The notes beneath the pieces are model-generated. The model was not told the DNA's origin. It saw nothing but the letters and a program-made list of their open reading frames with translations, and did no database searches. The position numbers and the translations under genes were made by a program. This document shows, in pieces, positions 1-7,600 of a stretch of DNA of 16,606 nt. This DNA is from Armatimonadota bacterium (lineage in GTDB: Bacteria; Armatimonadota; Abditibacteriia; CG2-30-59-28). The DNA lies in assembly GCA_016199605.1 (NCBI GenBank), contig JACQGJ010000482.1, forward strand, positions 1 through 16,606. The letters are read 5' to 3'. Every line of letters begins with the position of its first letter. Positions within the stretch are counted from its first letter, which is position 1.

Positions 1-27
1 CCACCCCCACCACCCCCGGCGCCATAG
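1..27 (+). CDS. possible 3' end of a proline-rich protein (partial)
   Basis: Frame 1 from the first base reads P-P-P-P-P-P-A-P followed by a TAG stop at 25-27. A proline-rich tail ending in a stop is plausible for a gene entering from the left edge. Eight codons cannot prove it: the other two plus-strand frames stay open further, and the minus strand offers an ATG at 25-23 reading outward. I see no Shine-Dalgarno site for that minus-strand alternative. Treat as a hint only. Confidence 0.2.
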   Translation, partial: PPPPPPAP

Positions 28-91
28 ATGGTTCTACCGGATTAGGTTCGCGAGAGATTTGTTGTCCCGGGTCCCACTGGGCTTCATTCCG

Positions 92-136
92 CGGAGTTTA
101 CAGAGAATCGAACACACGCGATCTCTGTGAACTCCG
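92..136. repeat. long palindrome containing CTCYGTG motifs
   Basis: The left arm (92-106) and right arm (122-136) pair over 15 positions with one G-U wobble. After a single bulged A at 107, three more pairs (108-110 with 119-121) enclose an 8-nt loop. The right side continues to about 147 as a run of three related units: CTCTGTG, CTCCGTG, CTCCGTG. No T-tract follows on either strand, so a simple intrinsic terminator is unlikely. From memory, intergenic elements built of CTCTGTG-like units occur in many environmental bacterial genomes. Membership in such a family is inference. Confidence 0.6.
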
Positions 137-375
137 TGTCTCCGTGGCAAGAGAGTGTCTCTTCAGACTGTGACTCCTCCACATCGAATACCCACCACTA
201 TTCCGGTTTGCAGTCGGATCTGTGCTCCTGTTTCTCTGCACCGCCCCCTGATGGCGTGTGGCATGGGAACATCGCAGTGCGAAGATTGCCCCCCTGAGTC
301 CTTCCTTCATCTACATTTTACGTCGGCGAAACACATCGGAAACCGAATCCCGATAGAATGCAGCCTCAGTCCACC

Positions 376-382
376 AAGGAGG
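376..382 (+). promoter_or_regulatory. ribosome binding site of the ammonium transporter gene
   Basis: A full AAGGAGG Shine-Dalgarno match lies 11 nt before the ATG at 394. It fixes that ATG as the start and supports the N-terminal extension with its signal-peptide-like segment. Confidence 0.85.
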
Positions 383-393
383 AGTGATCGGAG

Positions 394-1719
394 ATGACAA
401 GTTGCTCGCGTCCCTTTAGACGGGACATTGCGGCTGGATTGTGGGTTGCGGAGGTTCTTGTCGCTTCCGCGATGCCCTGTCTGGCCCAGGACTCCGGGAA
501 GGTCGATACGGGCGACACGGCCTTTGTCTTGACGTGCGCGGCGCTCGTGATGTTGATGACTCCGGGACTTGCCCTCTTCTACGGAGGAATGGTGCGACGC
601 AAGAACGTCCTGGGGACCATCATGCAGAGCTTCATCGCAGTGGCCCTGATTAGCGTCCAGTGGGTGTTGTGGGGGTACAGCCTCGCCTTTGGCCCCGACC
701 ACGGACACATTATCGGAGGTCTCGAATGGCTGGGACTCAAAGGTGTTGGGTTCGAGCCTCACGAATACGCTCCGACCATTCCTCACCAGGCTTTCATGAT
801 CTACCAGGCGATGTTCGCCATCATCACACCCGCTCTCATCTCCGGCGCTTTCGCCGAGAGAAAGAAGTTCTCAACCTACCTTGTGTTTATGTTGCTCTGG
901 GCCACCCTCGTCTACGACGTGATTGCTCATTGGGTTTGGGGTACGGGTGGCTGGCTTCGCAACATGGGCGCCCTGGACTTCGCCGGAGGCACTGTTGTTC
1001 ATATCAGCTCTGGTGTCTCCGCTCTGGTTGCGGCCTTGGTGATGGGGAGACGGAGAAATCTCGAGCATGATCCCCCCCTGCCCCACAATATGACCATGAC
1101 CTTGCTGGGCACGGGGTTGCTCTGGTTTGGTTGGTTTGGCTTCAACGCAGGGAGTGCCCTTTCAGCCGGAGCGTTGAGTGTATCTGCTTTTGTGACAACC
1201 AACACGGCAGCGGCTGCGGCTGCGCTGACATGGTTGTTCGCCGAATGGAAGCTGCGCGGCCGCCCGACGGCTCTCGGCTTCGCCTCCGGCGCCGTGGCAG
1301 GCCTCGTGGGAATCACCCCGGCAGCCGGCTTCGTGACCCCGATGGCCGCTATCGCGATCGGCGCTTCCGTCGCGCTTGTCTGTTTCTTAGCCGTCTCCAT
1401 GAAAGAGAAGCTGGGTTACGACGACTCCCTCGATGCCTTCGGCATCCACGGGATCGGAGGAACCTGGGGCGCTCTCGCAACCGGACTCTTCGCAACCACT
1501 GCCATCAACGCAGCCGGGAAGAACGGCCTTTTCTACGGGAACCCCAAGCAGGTGGCCATTCAACTCGTCGGGATTGCTGCCACGTGGGTGTATGCCGCGG
1601 CCATGACCTACTTACTTCTGAAGGTGCTGGACAAGGTGATGGGGTTGCGCGTCAGCGCCGAGCACGAGGAAGAGGGCCTGGACGTCAGCCAGCATGGTGA
1701 GAGCGGGTACATGCTTTGA
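394..1719 (+). CDS. amt: ammonium transporter (Amt/MEP/Rh family)
   Basis: A 441-residue membrane channel that moves ammonium or ammonia across the cytoplasmic membrane for nitrogen assimilation. The N-terminus (about residues 1-31) looks like a cleavable signal peptide, as in AmtB, followed by roughly eleven hydrophobic helices. Family hallmarks are present: FYGGMVRRKN at 62-71, FAIITPALISGAFAER at 141-156, and DFAGGTVVHISSG at 195-207, with the structural Asp195 and first pore His203. The second pore His352 lies in FGIHGIGG (349-356). These correspond to E. coli Asp160, His168 and His318. The cytoplasmic tail (GLRVSAEHEEEGLD, 417-430, then HGESGY) is the usual PII-contact tail, so GlnK-type control is expected, though no PII gene is visible here. 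Length is normal and the start is supported by AAGGAGG. It stands alone on the plus strand and converges on the lipoprotein gene. Confidence 0.97.
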   Translation: MTSCSRPFRRDIAAGLWVAEVLVASAMPCLAQDSGKVDTGDTAFVLTCAALVMLMTPGLALFYGGMVRRKNVLGTIMQSFIAVALISVQWVLWGYSLAFGPDHGHIIGGLEWLGLKGVGFEPHEYAPTIPHQAFMIYQAMFAIITPALISGAFAERKKFSTYLVFMLLWATLVYDVIAHWVWGTGGWLRNMGALDFAGGTVVHISSGVSALVAALVMGRRRNLEHDPPLPHNMTMTLLGTGLLWFGWFGFNAGSALSAGALSVSAFVTTNTAAAAAALTWLFAEWKLRGRPTALGFASGAVAGLVGITPAAGFVTPMAAIAIGASVALVCFLAVSMKEKLGYDDSLDAFGIHGIGGTWGALATGLFATTAINAAGKNGLFYGNPKQVAIQLVGIAATWVYAAAMTYLLLKVLDKVMGLRVSAEHEEEGLDVSQHGESGYML

Positions 1720-2056
1720 GGAATCATCCATGGTCTCTCGGTCACCACTCCAGGTGAAAACGCCGCACCCGTTCGTCCAGGAGTTGCGAACTCTGTGAGT
1801 TCGAGGACTCCTGGACGGGCTATGAGGCGCGAGTTCGGCTCGCCCATCCCATCGGTGGAGAGGCAGTAGAACTGCCGATTCATAGTTGCGTCGAACGGCG
1901 GATACATGCTCTAGGGAGAATCGCCAGTAAATCCGGAATCCGTCCAACCACACCTTCGCGATCCCTGGGCCGAACCGGGGTACGCGTGATGCCGCGGTCT
2001 GAGTTGTAAGTGTGAGGAAACGCGTCGATGTTTCTTGGGCCAGTTCGTTCCCAAGG
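1720..2056. other. convergent intergenic region between the amt and lipoprotein genes
   Basis: No convincing gene. Reading frames here are overlaps with neighbours and have no ribosome binding site. It contains the strong hairpin at 1775-1816. A smaller inverted repeat (CTTGGG at 2034-2039 with CCCAAG at 2050-2055, 10-nt loop) sits just past the lipoprotein stop. Neither is followed by a T-run, so the exact termination points of the two converging genes are unclear. Confidence 0.6.
1775..1816. terminator. two-part hairpin after amt, possible bidirectional terminator
   Basis: An outer perfect 10-bp stem (1775-1784 with 1807-1816) and an inner perfect 7-bp stem (1787-1793 with 1797-1803, 3-nt loop) are separated by a small 2 x 3 nt internal loop. 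The structure lies 55 nt after the transporter stop, between converging genes, which fits a transcription barrier or mRNA 3'-end protector. There is no U-tract, so this is not a classical intrinsic terminator. A REP-like element is the alternative. Confidence 0.5.
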
Positions 2057-2776
2057 TCATCCCCGTTGGATCTCAATCCGCCAGTCCACGATGTCCAAGG
2101 CTTCGTATGTGGGGGGAGCGTCCCCCGCCTGCTCCCTGCCGGACGGGAACGGATAGGTCAGATTGTCGTAAACGGCATTGATGTTAATCGGAACCGTGAG
2201 GTAGGTGTTTCCTGTTGGTCCCAGGCCGTCGAAAATCTTGTCAACATTGATATTCGGGTCCCTGATGATCTCGTTCGTGGTGATGAAGTTGATGTCCAAC
2301 CGCTCCACGCCTGAGGCGAAGTAGTTGTCCAGATTCAACGTCACGCTCAACTGGTTGGTGCCGCTCGGCACAGTGAAGCCAAAAGGCTGGTCGACAGGTG
2401 TTTCCGTGATGCTGTTGTCCGGATTAACCACATGAGAGAAGACCTGGTACTGTCTGAAATGGTACTGAACGAACGTTGAAAAGCTGCCAGTTCCCCATCC
2501 ATTAGCGCCCGGTCGTCGAAGAGGCAAAGGGCCATCGGCGCTATTCCCGTTGTCATCAAGCGCGATGAAGTAATAGAAACTGTCGTTGACAGGGGCGTCC
2601 AACACCATACTCAGGATGAGTCGGTTCACTGCCGTGGATGGAAGAACTCCCCCTGGCGGCATCTTCGCGCAACCTGCCACGAGCACCGGTGCCGACAGGC
2701 ACACCCCGACCGCGGGCCACCTGAGCCACCCCCTGGGTCGCCCCCGCTTAGTGGCAGAGACCTCCGTCCTGGTCAT
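2057..2776 (-). CDS. small secreted lipoprotein of unknown function
   Basis: A 239-residue protein with an arginine-rich start, a hydrophobic segment (about 19-34) and a lipobox ending V-A-G-C with the lipidated Cys at 36, so it is predicted to be a membrane-anchored lipoprotein. I do not recognise a family. The mature part looks beta-rich. It includes SFYYFIALDDNG (about 67-78), a Gly/Trp motif NGWGTGSF, and a Pro-rich stretch before the C-terminal DWRIEIQRG. From memory, similar 'YYFxAxDxDG...NGWG' lipoproteins occur in Armatimonadota, which I could not check. It is the last gene of the three-gene minus-strand cluster, 37 nt after the serine hydrolase. No strong Shine-Dalgarno sequence precedes the ATG, so translation may depend on its upstream neighbour. 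Confidence 0.85.
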   Translation of the reverse strand: MTRTEVSATKRGRPRGWLRWPAVGVCLSAPVLVAGCAKMPPGGVLPSTAVNRLILSMVLDAPVNDSFYYFIALDDNGNSADGPLPLRRPGANGWGTGSFSTFVQYHFRQYQVFSHVVNPDNSITETPVDQPFGFTVPSGTNQLSVTLNLDNYFASGVERLDINFITTNEIIRDPNINVDKIFDGLGPTGNTYLTVPININAVYDNLTYPFPSGREQAGDAPPTYEALDIVDWRIEIQRG

Positions 2777-2813
2777 CTTTGCACCATCACTTCGTTGAGT
2801 TTACTCTCGCTCG

Positions 2814-3920
2814 TCATGCGGCGTCCACGATTTCGCACACAGCGCGGTGGAGCGACAGTCGGAAGGCGTCCATCGCCCGACCGTTTTCCCGTCCGTAATA
2901 TACACGATTCGTTAGACAAGCGATGACCGCCTCGCGTTCGGGATCAATCCAGAGCGAGGTGCCCGTGAACCCCAAGTGGCCGAAGGCGCTCCGGCTCAAA
3001 GGATTGCTGGAAGCTTCGGGATCGGGAGACCAGAGCGCAAAGCCCAAGCCACGGCGCACCATTCCCTCCTGGGCCTGCAGGCTTGTCATCTCTGCCACCA
3101 ACTCCGAGGACAGTAAGGGATCGCCTTGGCGTCGATACATGTCTCCGAAACAGGCAAGGTCCTCCGCAGAGCCAAAGAGTCCCGCGTGCCCGGCAACTCC
3201 GCCCAGACTCCACGCATTCTCGTCATGCACTTCTCCACGCATCCGCCGATTCCGGTGTGGAGAGAACTCTGTGGGCGCAGCGGATTCGGGAGATATCGGA
3301 CCAAAGCCGACCGTTGTCAGCCCAAGCGGGTCTGTGACACACCGATGCACAATCTGGTCCAGCGGCTCGCCCACCAGCTTCTCCATGGCAAAGCCAAGCA
3401 GCATCAACCCCAGGTCGCTATACAAAACCCGAGTGCCGATGGGATAGGCGAGCTCTGAATTCACAACTGCTCTGCGTCTCTGCTCCCGGGACGGCATCTT
3501 CCATAGCGGACTCCACGCGGGCAGACCGGAATTGTGAGCCAGGAGGTTACGAAAGGTAACCTCTCCGACATCAACTGCTTCGCCGACCGGGGACGGTTCC
3601 GTTCCCCGGCTCGGTGACTCATCCAACGTGATGCGGCGTTCCCCGGAAAACGCCGGCACCACCTCGCTGACTCGTTGGTCAAGCCCAACGTCTCCCGTCT
3701 GCACCAGCGTCAGGAAAGCGGGTACGGTAAGGAGCTTCGATACGGACGCAAGGTCAAACCGCGTTTGTGGGTCAGTTGGACGATTTCCTGCCTCCGGCTC
3801 CACAAGTCCGTAAGCGCGTGAGTAGAGAACCCTCCCCGATCTTTGAAAGACAACCTGGCAAGAAGGGAAGGTCCTGCCCAAGTGCTCGTGGACACAATCG
3901 TCAATCCCGGAATAGTCCAT
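2814..3920 (-). CDS. serine hydrolase of the beta-lactamase / penicillin-binding-protein-like family
   Basis: A 368-residue protein of the class C beta-lactamase fold, a family of esterases, D-aminopeptidase-like enzymes and beta-lactamase relatives using an acylated serine. Visible catalytic motifs are S-x-x-K at 59-62 (ASVSK, nucleophile Ser59), Y-S-D at 167-169 in place of Y-x-N, and H-L-G at 315-317 in FGHLGFTGTSLWIDP, standing for K-T-G. The block GEVHDENAWSLGGVAGHAGLFG (229-250) is typical of this subfamily. No signal peptide or membrane helix is seen, so a cytoplasmic location is likely. That argues against a periplasmic antibiotic-resistance role. It starts 3 nt after the CPBP stop, which suggests translational coupling. 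The substrate cannot be read from the sequence. Confidence 0.93.
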   Translation of the reverse strand: MDYSGIDDCVHEHLGRTFPSCQVVFQRSGRVLYSRAYGLVEPEAGNRPTDPQTRFDLASVSKLLTVPAFLTLVQTGDVGLDQRVSEVVPAFSGERRITLDESPSRGTEPSPVGEAVDVGEVTFRNLLAHNSGLPAWSPLWKMPSREQRRRAVVNSELAYPIGTRVLYSDLGLMLLGFAMEKLVGEPLDQIVHRCVTDPLGLTTVGFGPISPESAAPTEFSPHRNRRMRGEVHDENAWSLGGVAGHAGLFGSAEDLACFGDMYRRQGDPLLSSELVAEMTSLQAQEGMVRRGLGFALWSPDPEASSNPLSRSAFGHLGFTGTSLWIDPEREAVIACLTNRVYYGRENGRAMDAFRLSLHRAVCEIVDAA

Positions 3921-3923
3921 GTC

Positions 3924-4571
3924 TCACCAATGCAGAATCACAAACAGGTTGAAGAGGACATAGGCAGTCCAATGCACGATGAACCCTGGAACGAACGACT
4001 TGAACCGCCAGGCAAGCGCTCCCAGGGCGACTCCGGCAAAGAAGGACCCAAGAATCTCTGGCCGGGGGTTTCCCCAATGGGAAAGACCAAAAGGAATGGC
4101 TTGCAGCACGACTGAAAACCACCCAAAGGACGGAGCCATCCCGAACAGCATGAATCCTCGGAAAAGGTATTCCCAACCCAGCATGTAAATACCGACGGTG
4201 ACAATGAGAACGCAGAACCCCGCCACCGACTCTTTAGCGGGCTGGTAACGAGGGTAGAAAGACTGAAAGTCACGGCCTGGAGCGGCAAGCAGTAGCAGCG
4301 GCAACATGAACAACAGAAATCCTGCGATCCATTTCCACGCTCCTTTTGTCTCACCCAATCTCAGGCCGAACTCGCCGGGTCCTTCGTCAAAGAAGCACAG
4401 GACCATGGCAAGGGGGACGCAAAGCAGTGCGACAACGTTGACGGCGATCCACGTTCCCCACTCTCGGGGAACATCGATGGGGGCGTGCCAGAGACAGTAA
4501 AGAATCCCGCTGCTGCCTGACAGAACGATCACTGCCTGCAGGAAGCGAACATAGCGAGTAGTCGCGAACAA
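3924..4571 (-). CDS. CPBP-family intramembrane protease-like protein
   Basis: A multi-pass membrane protein (about 215 residues from the chosen start) of the CPBP (CAAX protease / bacteriocin-processing, Abi) family, with about six hydrophobic segments. Family motifs, numbered from this start: W-E-Y-L-F-R at 133-138, where the usual E-E-x-x-x-R has Trp instead of the first Glu but keeps Glu134 and Arg138; F-x-x-x-H at 161-165 (FGLSH); GSFFAGVALGALAW (about 175-188); and a third-motif His200 without the usual Asn four residues later. Protease activity is therefore plausible but not certain. The frame can be read from TTG at 4622, but that codon lies in the loop of the upstream gene's terminator. 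I prefer TTG at 4571, which has GGGGAG six nt before it and still keeps all helices. It heads the cluster with the hydrolase and lipoprotein genes. Confidence 0.85.
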   Translation of the reverse strand: MFATTRYVRFLQAVIVLSGSSGILYCLWHAPIDVPREWGTWIAVNVVALLCVPLAMVLCFFDEGPGEFGLRLGETKGAWKWIAGFLLFMLPLLLLAAPGRDFQSFYPRYQPAKESVAGFCVLIVTVGIYMLGWEYLFRGFMLFGMAPSFGWFSVVLQAIPFGLSHWGNPRPEILGSFFAGVALGALAWRFKSFVPGFIVHWTAYVLFNLFVILHW

Positions 4572-4603
4572 TGGGGACTCCCCGTCAGAAGCCGTAGGAT
4601 GCA

Positions 4604-4639
4604 AAAGGGACTCCCCACTCAATCGTGAGGAGTCCCTTT
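4604..4639 (-). terminator. intrinsic terminator of the CARDB protein gene
   Basis: On the minus strand a perfect 11-bp stem (AAAGGGACTCC with its complement) continues into four more pairs (one G-U) and a 6-nt loop, followed by TTTT counting the end of the stem. It lies 33 nt after the TAG stop at 4673-4675. On the plus strand only TTT follows, so the minus direction fits better. The structure overlaps the longest possible reading frame of the CPBP gene. A related GGGGACTCCCC palindrome follows at 4573-4583. Confidence 0.85.
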
Positions 4640-4672
4640 GGTTAGTCGTCGTATCCCCTCAAAGTGCCGTCG

Positions 4673-7600
4673 CTACGGAGTTTTGCCCTGGACGACATTC
4701 GAGGTCACCGTTCTGCCGTCGACAATCGCGACGACTTGATAATACAAGGGGCCGTTCGAGGGAGCAGGCACCCAGCCTTGGAATACCCCCGGTGCTCCTG
4801 ATTGCGCATCGGTTTCGGCAAGCGGGCTGCTCGCAGGATCCGGGCCCTTGCCGAGGACCACATAGGTCTTGTCGACCGACCCGCCTCCTTTGATTTCCCA
4901 CTTAACTTGGTAGTTCATCCCGGCGGACATGGCGGCCGGGGGAGACTCTATCCAAGAGACCAGTTGACTACCAGCGGCTTCCTGAGAATCACCCGCGCTG
5001 GCAACGCTCAGGGTGCCGCCAATGCTGGCAACGTACACATACTGTTGATTTCGTATGTTGTTTGTGGTCTCATCCGATTCCTTGACGTTCTGCTCCGCAT
5101 CTACCTGGACCCAGCCCCGATAGATTTTGGCGGTAAGTTGTTTGAAACGGAAGGACAAAGTCACCGTCTCGGCCGGAGCCAGGGAGTTGATAAAGGTGAA
5201 AGCGTCTCCCGCTTGTTTGATAGTTGGAGTAGTCGAGCGTGACTTGTAGAAGTCCACCCAGAAACCGCCCGCAGACTGGCCTCCCTTGTTCTCGATAGTG
5301 ACTTTCGCTTCAGCCGTCCGCCCGATTGTACTCGTCGGGGTAATGCTGAACGCGATCACAGCAAGATCCGGTTGAGCCGGAGCCGGCGGGGCTTTGACTT
5401 CGTAAGTAGTGAGGAGGACATCGCTATTGTCCTCGGCCGACTCATCACTCTCATCGACAACGTTATTGGGATCGATGAAACCTTTCACGTAGAAGGTCTT
5501 CCCTCTCATCGTCGGTGTGATTGTAACAGAGGTCGTGACCACGAATCCTGCGGTATCAATGACCGAAGGGAACTCGAGGTTTACAACTTGGACTGGGTTG
5601 GATTCCTGACCCGTAGGGGTGGAGTCGTTCGTCTGGTCGAAGGCGAGCAACACCGGCACGATGATCGTGTCTCCCGTGTTGTCGTCGCTCAAAGTCGCCC
5701 CATCGAATACTGCCGTAGCCTCAGCCGTCAAAGTCACGCTGATGGATTCTCCGATAATGACGGAGGTGGGTGCGACATCATCCAGGGTGAGAGTCAGATT
5801 GGCCTTGTTCTTCGCCGTGACTGTCGCCCCACCATCGAACACGTTGTTCGTTTCTCCGGTTATGGCAAGCGTAACGGACTCGGTTTCGAAGTCTTCCATA
5901 TTCTCACCGAAGCCATCGGGAGGAAGGGGCCCGCCCGGGTCGTTGGGATCCACCCCACCGTCGATCCGACCGTAAACCGTGACTTCACCAGGTGTCCCGC
6001 GTCCACCCCAGGCGTCGGCGGGTATCGTCACTACAATCTCGGTAGTTCCGCCATTAGCGGCGAGGGGGGTAAACGCTATTGGGCCGACCAGAGTATTCAA
6101 CGGATCAGCTCCATCGTTGTTTAGGGCGGCGTTCAGGTCGCCGAACAACTGCAGACTCGAATCAAGAGAGTCCGCATTTCCACGGTTTCGGACAAACACA
6201 GTGACGGATGTCTCACTGTTGTTGGCGTCTACCACGCTCTCTGCCGCAACGATATCATCGATCACGAGGTCCGGCCGGCCGCTGACATCGTACTCTTCGC
6301 CCGGAGACACATTGTCGTTCTCATCGGTCTCTGACAGCGCGCCAGGGTCGTCGGCGCCCGCGGGAGGATCGACAATGGCAAAGACCTGGAACCTGGTGCC
6401 GTTGAGGGGCACTTGGTCGATATTCCCCTCCAAGTCGATGAAAGTTTGTCCGGGATTGGCGGTATCCTTGAATCCGGCGACATCAATTGTGCCGGTAATC
6501 ACAGAGTTGCCACTGCTCGTCGGCTTTTGCCCCGGCTCAACCATTGGCACGAGAGCCACGGTGAGTTGGTCGATGTTGCGAATTCCGTCCCCATCGGTGT
6601 CCAACAAGTCGTCAACCTGTTGGTTGAGTTTGTCCTGGTCGTCTGACAGTCCCACTCCTGAAGCATCAGACAGGGTCACCATGATGTGAGCAACCACTTT
6701 GTCCTCGCCTTCCGGGTCTCCTGTCTCATTGATGTGTACGAACGCGCCCGGTACTACACCATCCGTGGAAAGATCAATCAACTCGATCGAGTCGATTTCG
6801 CACGTCAGGTTGGGAACGGTCCTGACTCGGTAGATTGCAGAGACTGCGTTATCTTCCTCGTTGTACTCGGCAACACGCTCTGAGGTATCAACCACCAGCC
6901 AGGCCGTCAAGGTGGGGCCTTGCGAGGCGTTCCTGACGGCTTTGAAGGGATACACGCTGGCGTCGAAGGAAATGTCAAAAGATCGGGCCGCCTCGTCACT
7001 CTCCTGATCGATGGTGACAGTTCCGTAAATGCCCTCATTCGAGTCCTTTGGCACCGCCTTCACGGAAGGCCTCCCCGTTCTATCCTTCCAGAGGATTACA
7101 CCAAGGGTTTGCGGATACGTCGTGAGCGGTCCGCCATCGTTCCGCACCCGAGCGCTCTGGAAAGTGATCGTTCCAGTTGAATCGAATACGCTGGACCCGA
7201 AGTCCAACTCGGGCACCAGGTTCGGCGGCGCGACGACCTTGTAGGGATTCGATCTCTTGAGATTCCTACCTGGGTCATCGCTGGGGTCCGTCTCGTCTAC
7301 GACTTGATTTTGGTTAATACGGGCAAAAACCACGAACGTCGCAGATCGGCTAACAGTGCGAAGACTGGTGAACGGGAACGAATACTCCTTTACTTCACCG
7401 ACTCCCAAGGTTCCGCCCTGCGGGGTGTCAACCGCATATCGGGTGAATCCGGAACTGTTCTGCGGCGCGGTTGCCGTATCGTTGTCATCGGGATAGATGA
7501 TGATGTCCCAGTTTTCGTTGGAACTTGTGATCGGTTGGGCGCCTGCGTTCTTCACCCGGACCGTAGCGGTCGCGATCCGTCCTTGCGATACGACCGTTGG

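Larger units (their letters stand above)
1..393. other. non-coding region upstream of the ammonium transporter gene
   Basis: Apart from the possible gene end at 1-27, I find no convincing coding region here. The short frames have no ribosome binding site and no recognisable protein. The stretch holds a C-rich start, a long imperfect palindrome at 92-136, a small perfect hairpin at 149-163 (6-bp stem, 3-nt loop), and the ribosome binding site of the transporter at 376-382. I looked for a sigma-54 promoter (GG and GC dinucleotides 10 nt apart), as is common before ammonium transporter genes, and found no good match. A weak -35-like TTGCCC at 286-291 has no convincing -10 box. Confidence 0.6.

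Noticed and set aside
75..93. Possible sigma-54 promoter upstream of the ammonium transporter
   Set aside because: GG and GC are at the right distance, but the flanking bases do not match TGGCAC or TTGCA. It is also about 300 nt from the gene. Other GG/GC pairs nearer the gene have wrong spacing.
1700..1922. Apparent partial duplication of the transporter's last codons (TACATGCT at 1708 and again near 1901, each before a stop)
   Set aside because: Similarity covers only about 20 nt with several mismatches, and the codons before it do not match the transporter. Chance is a sufficient explanation.
2814..3920. Serine hydrolase as an antibiotic-resistance beta-lactamase
   Set aside because: No signal peptide, Y-S-D instead of Y-x-N and H-L-G instead of K-T-G. 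The fold is shared by many esterases and peptidases.
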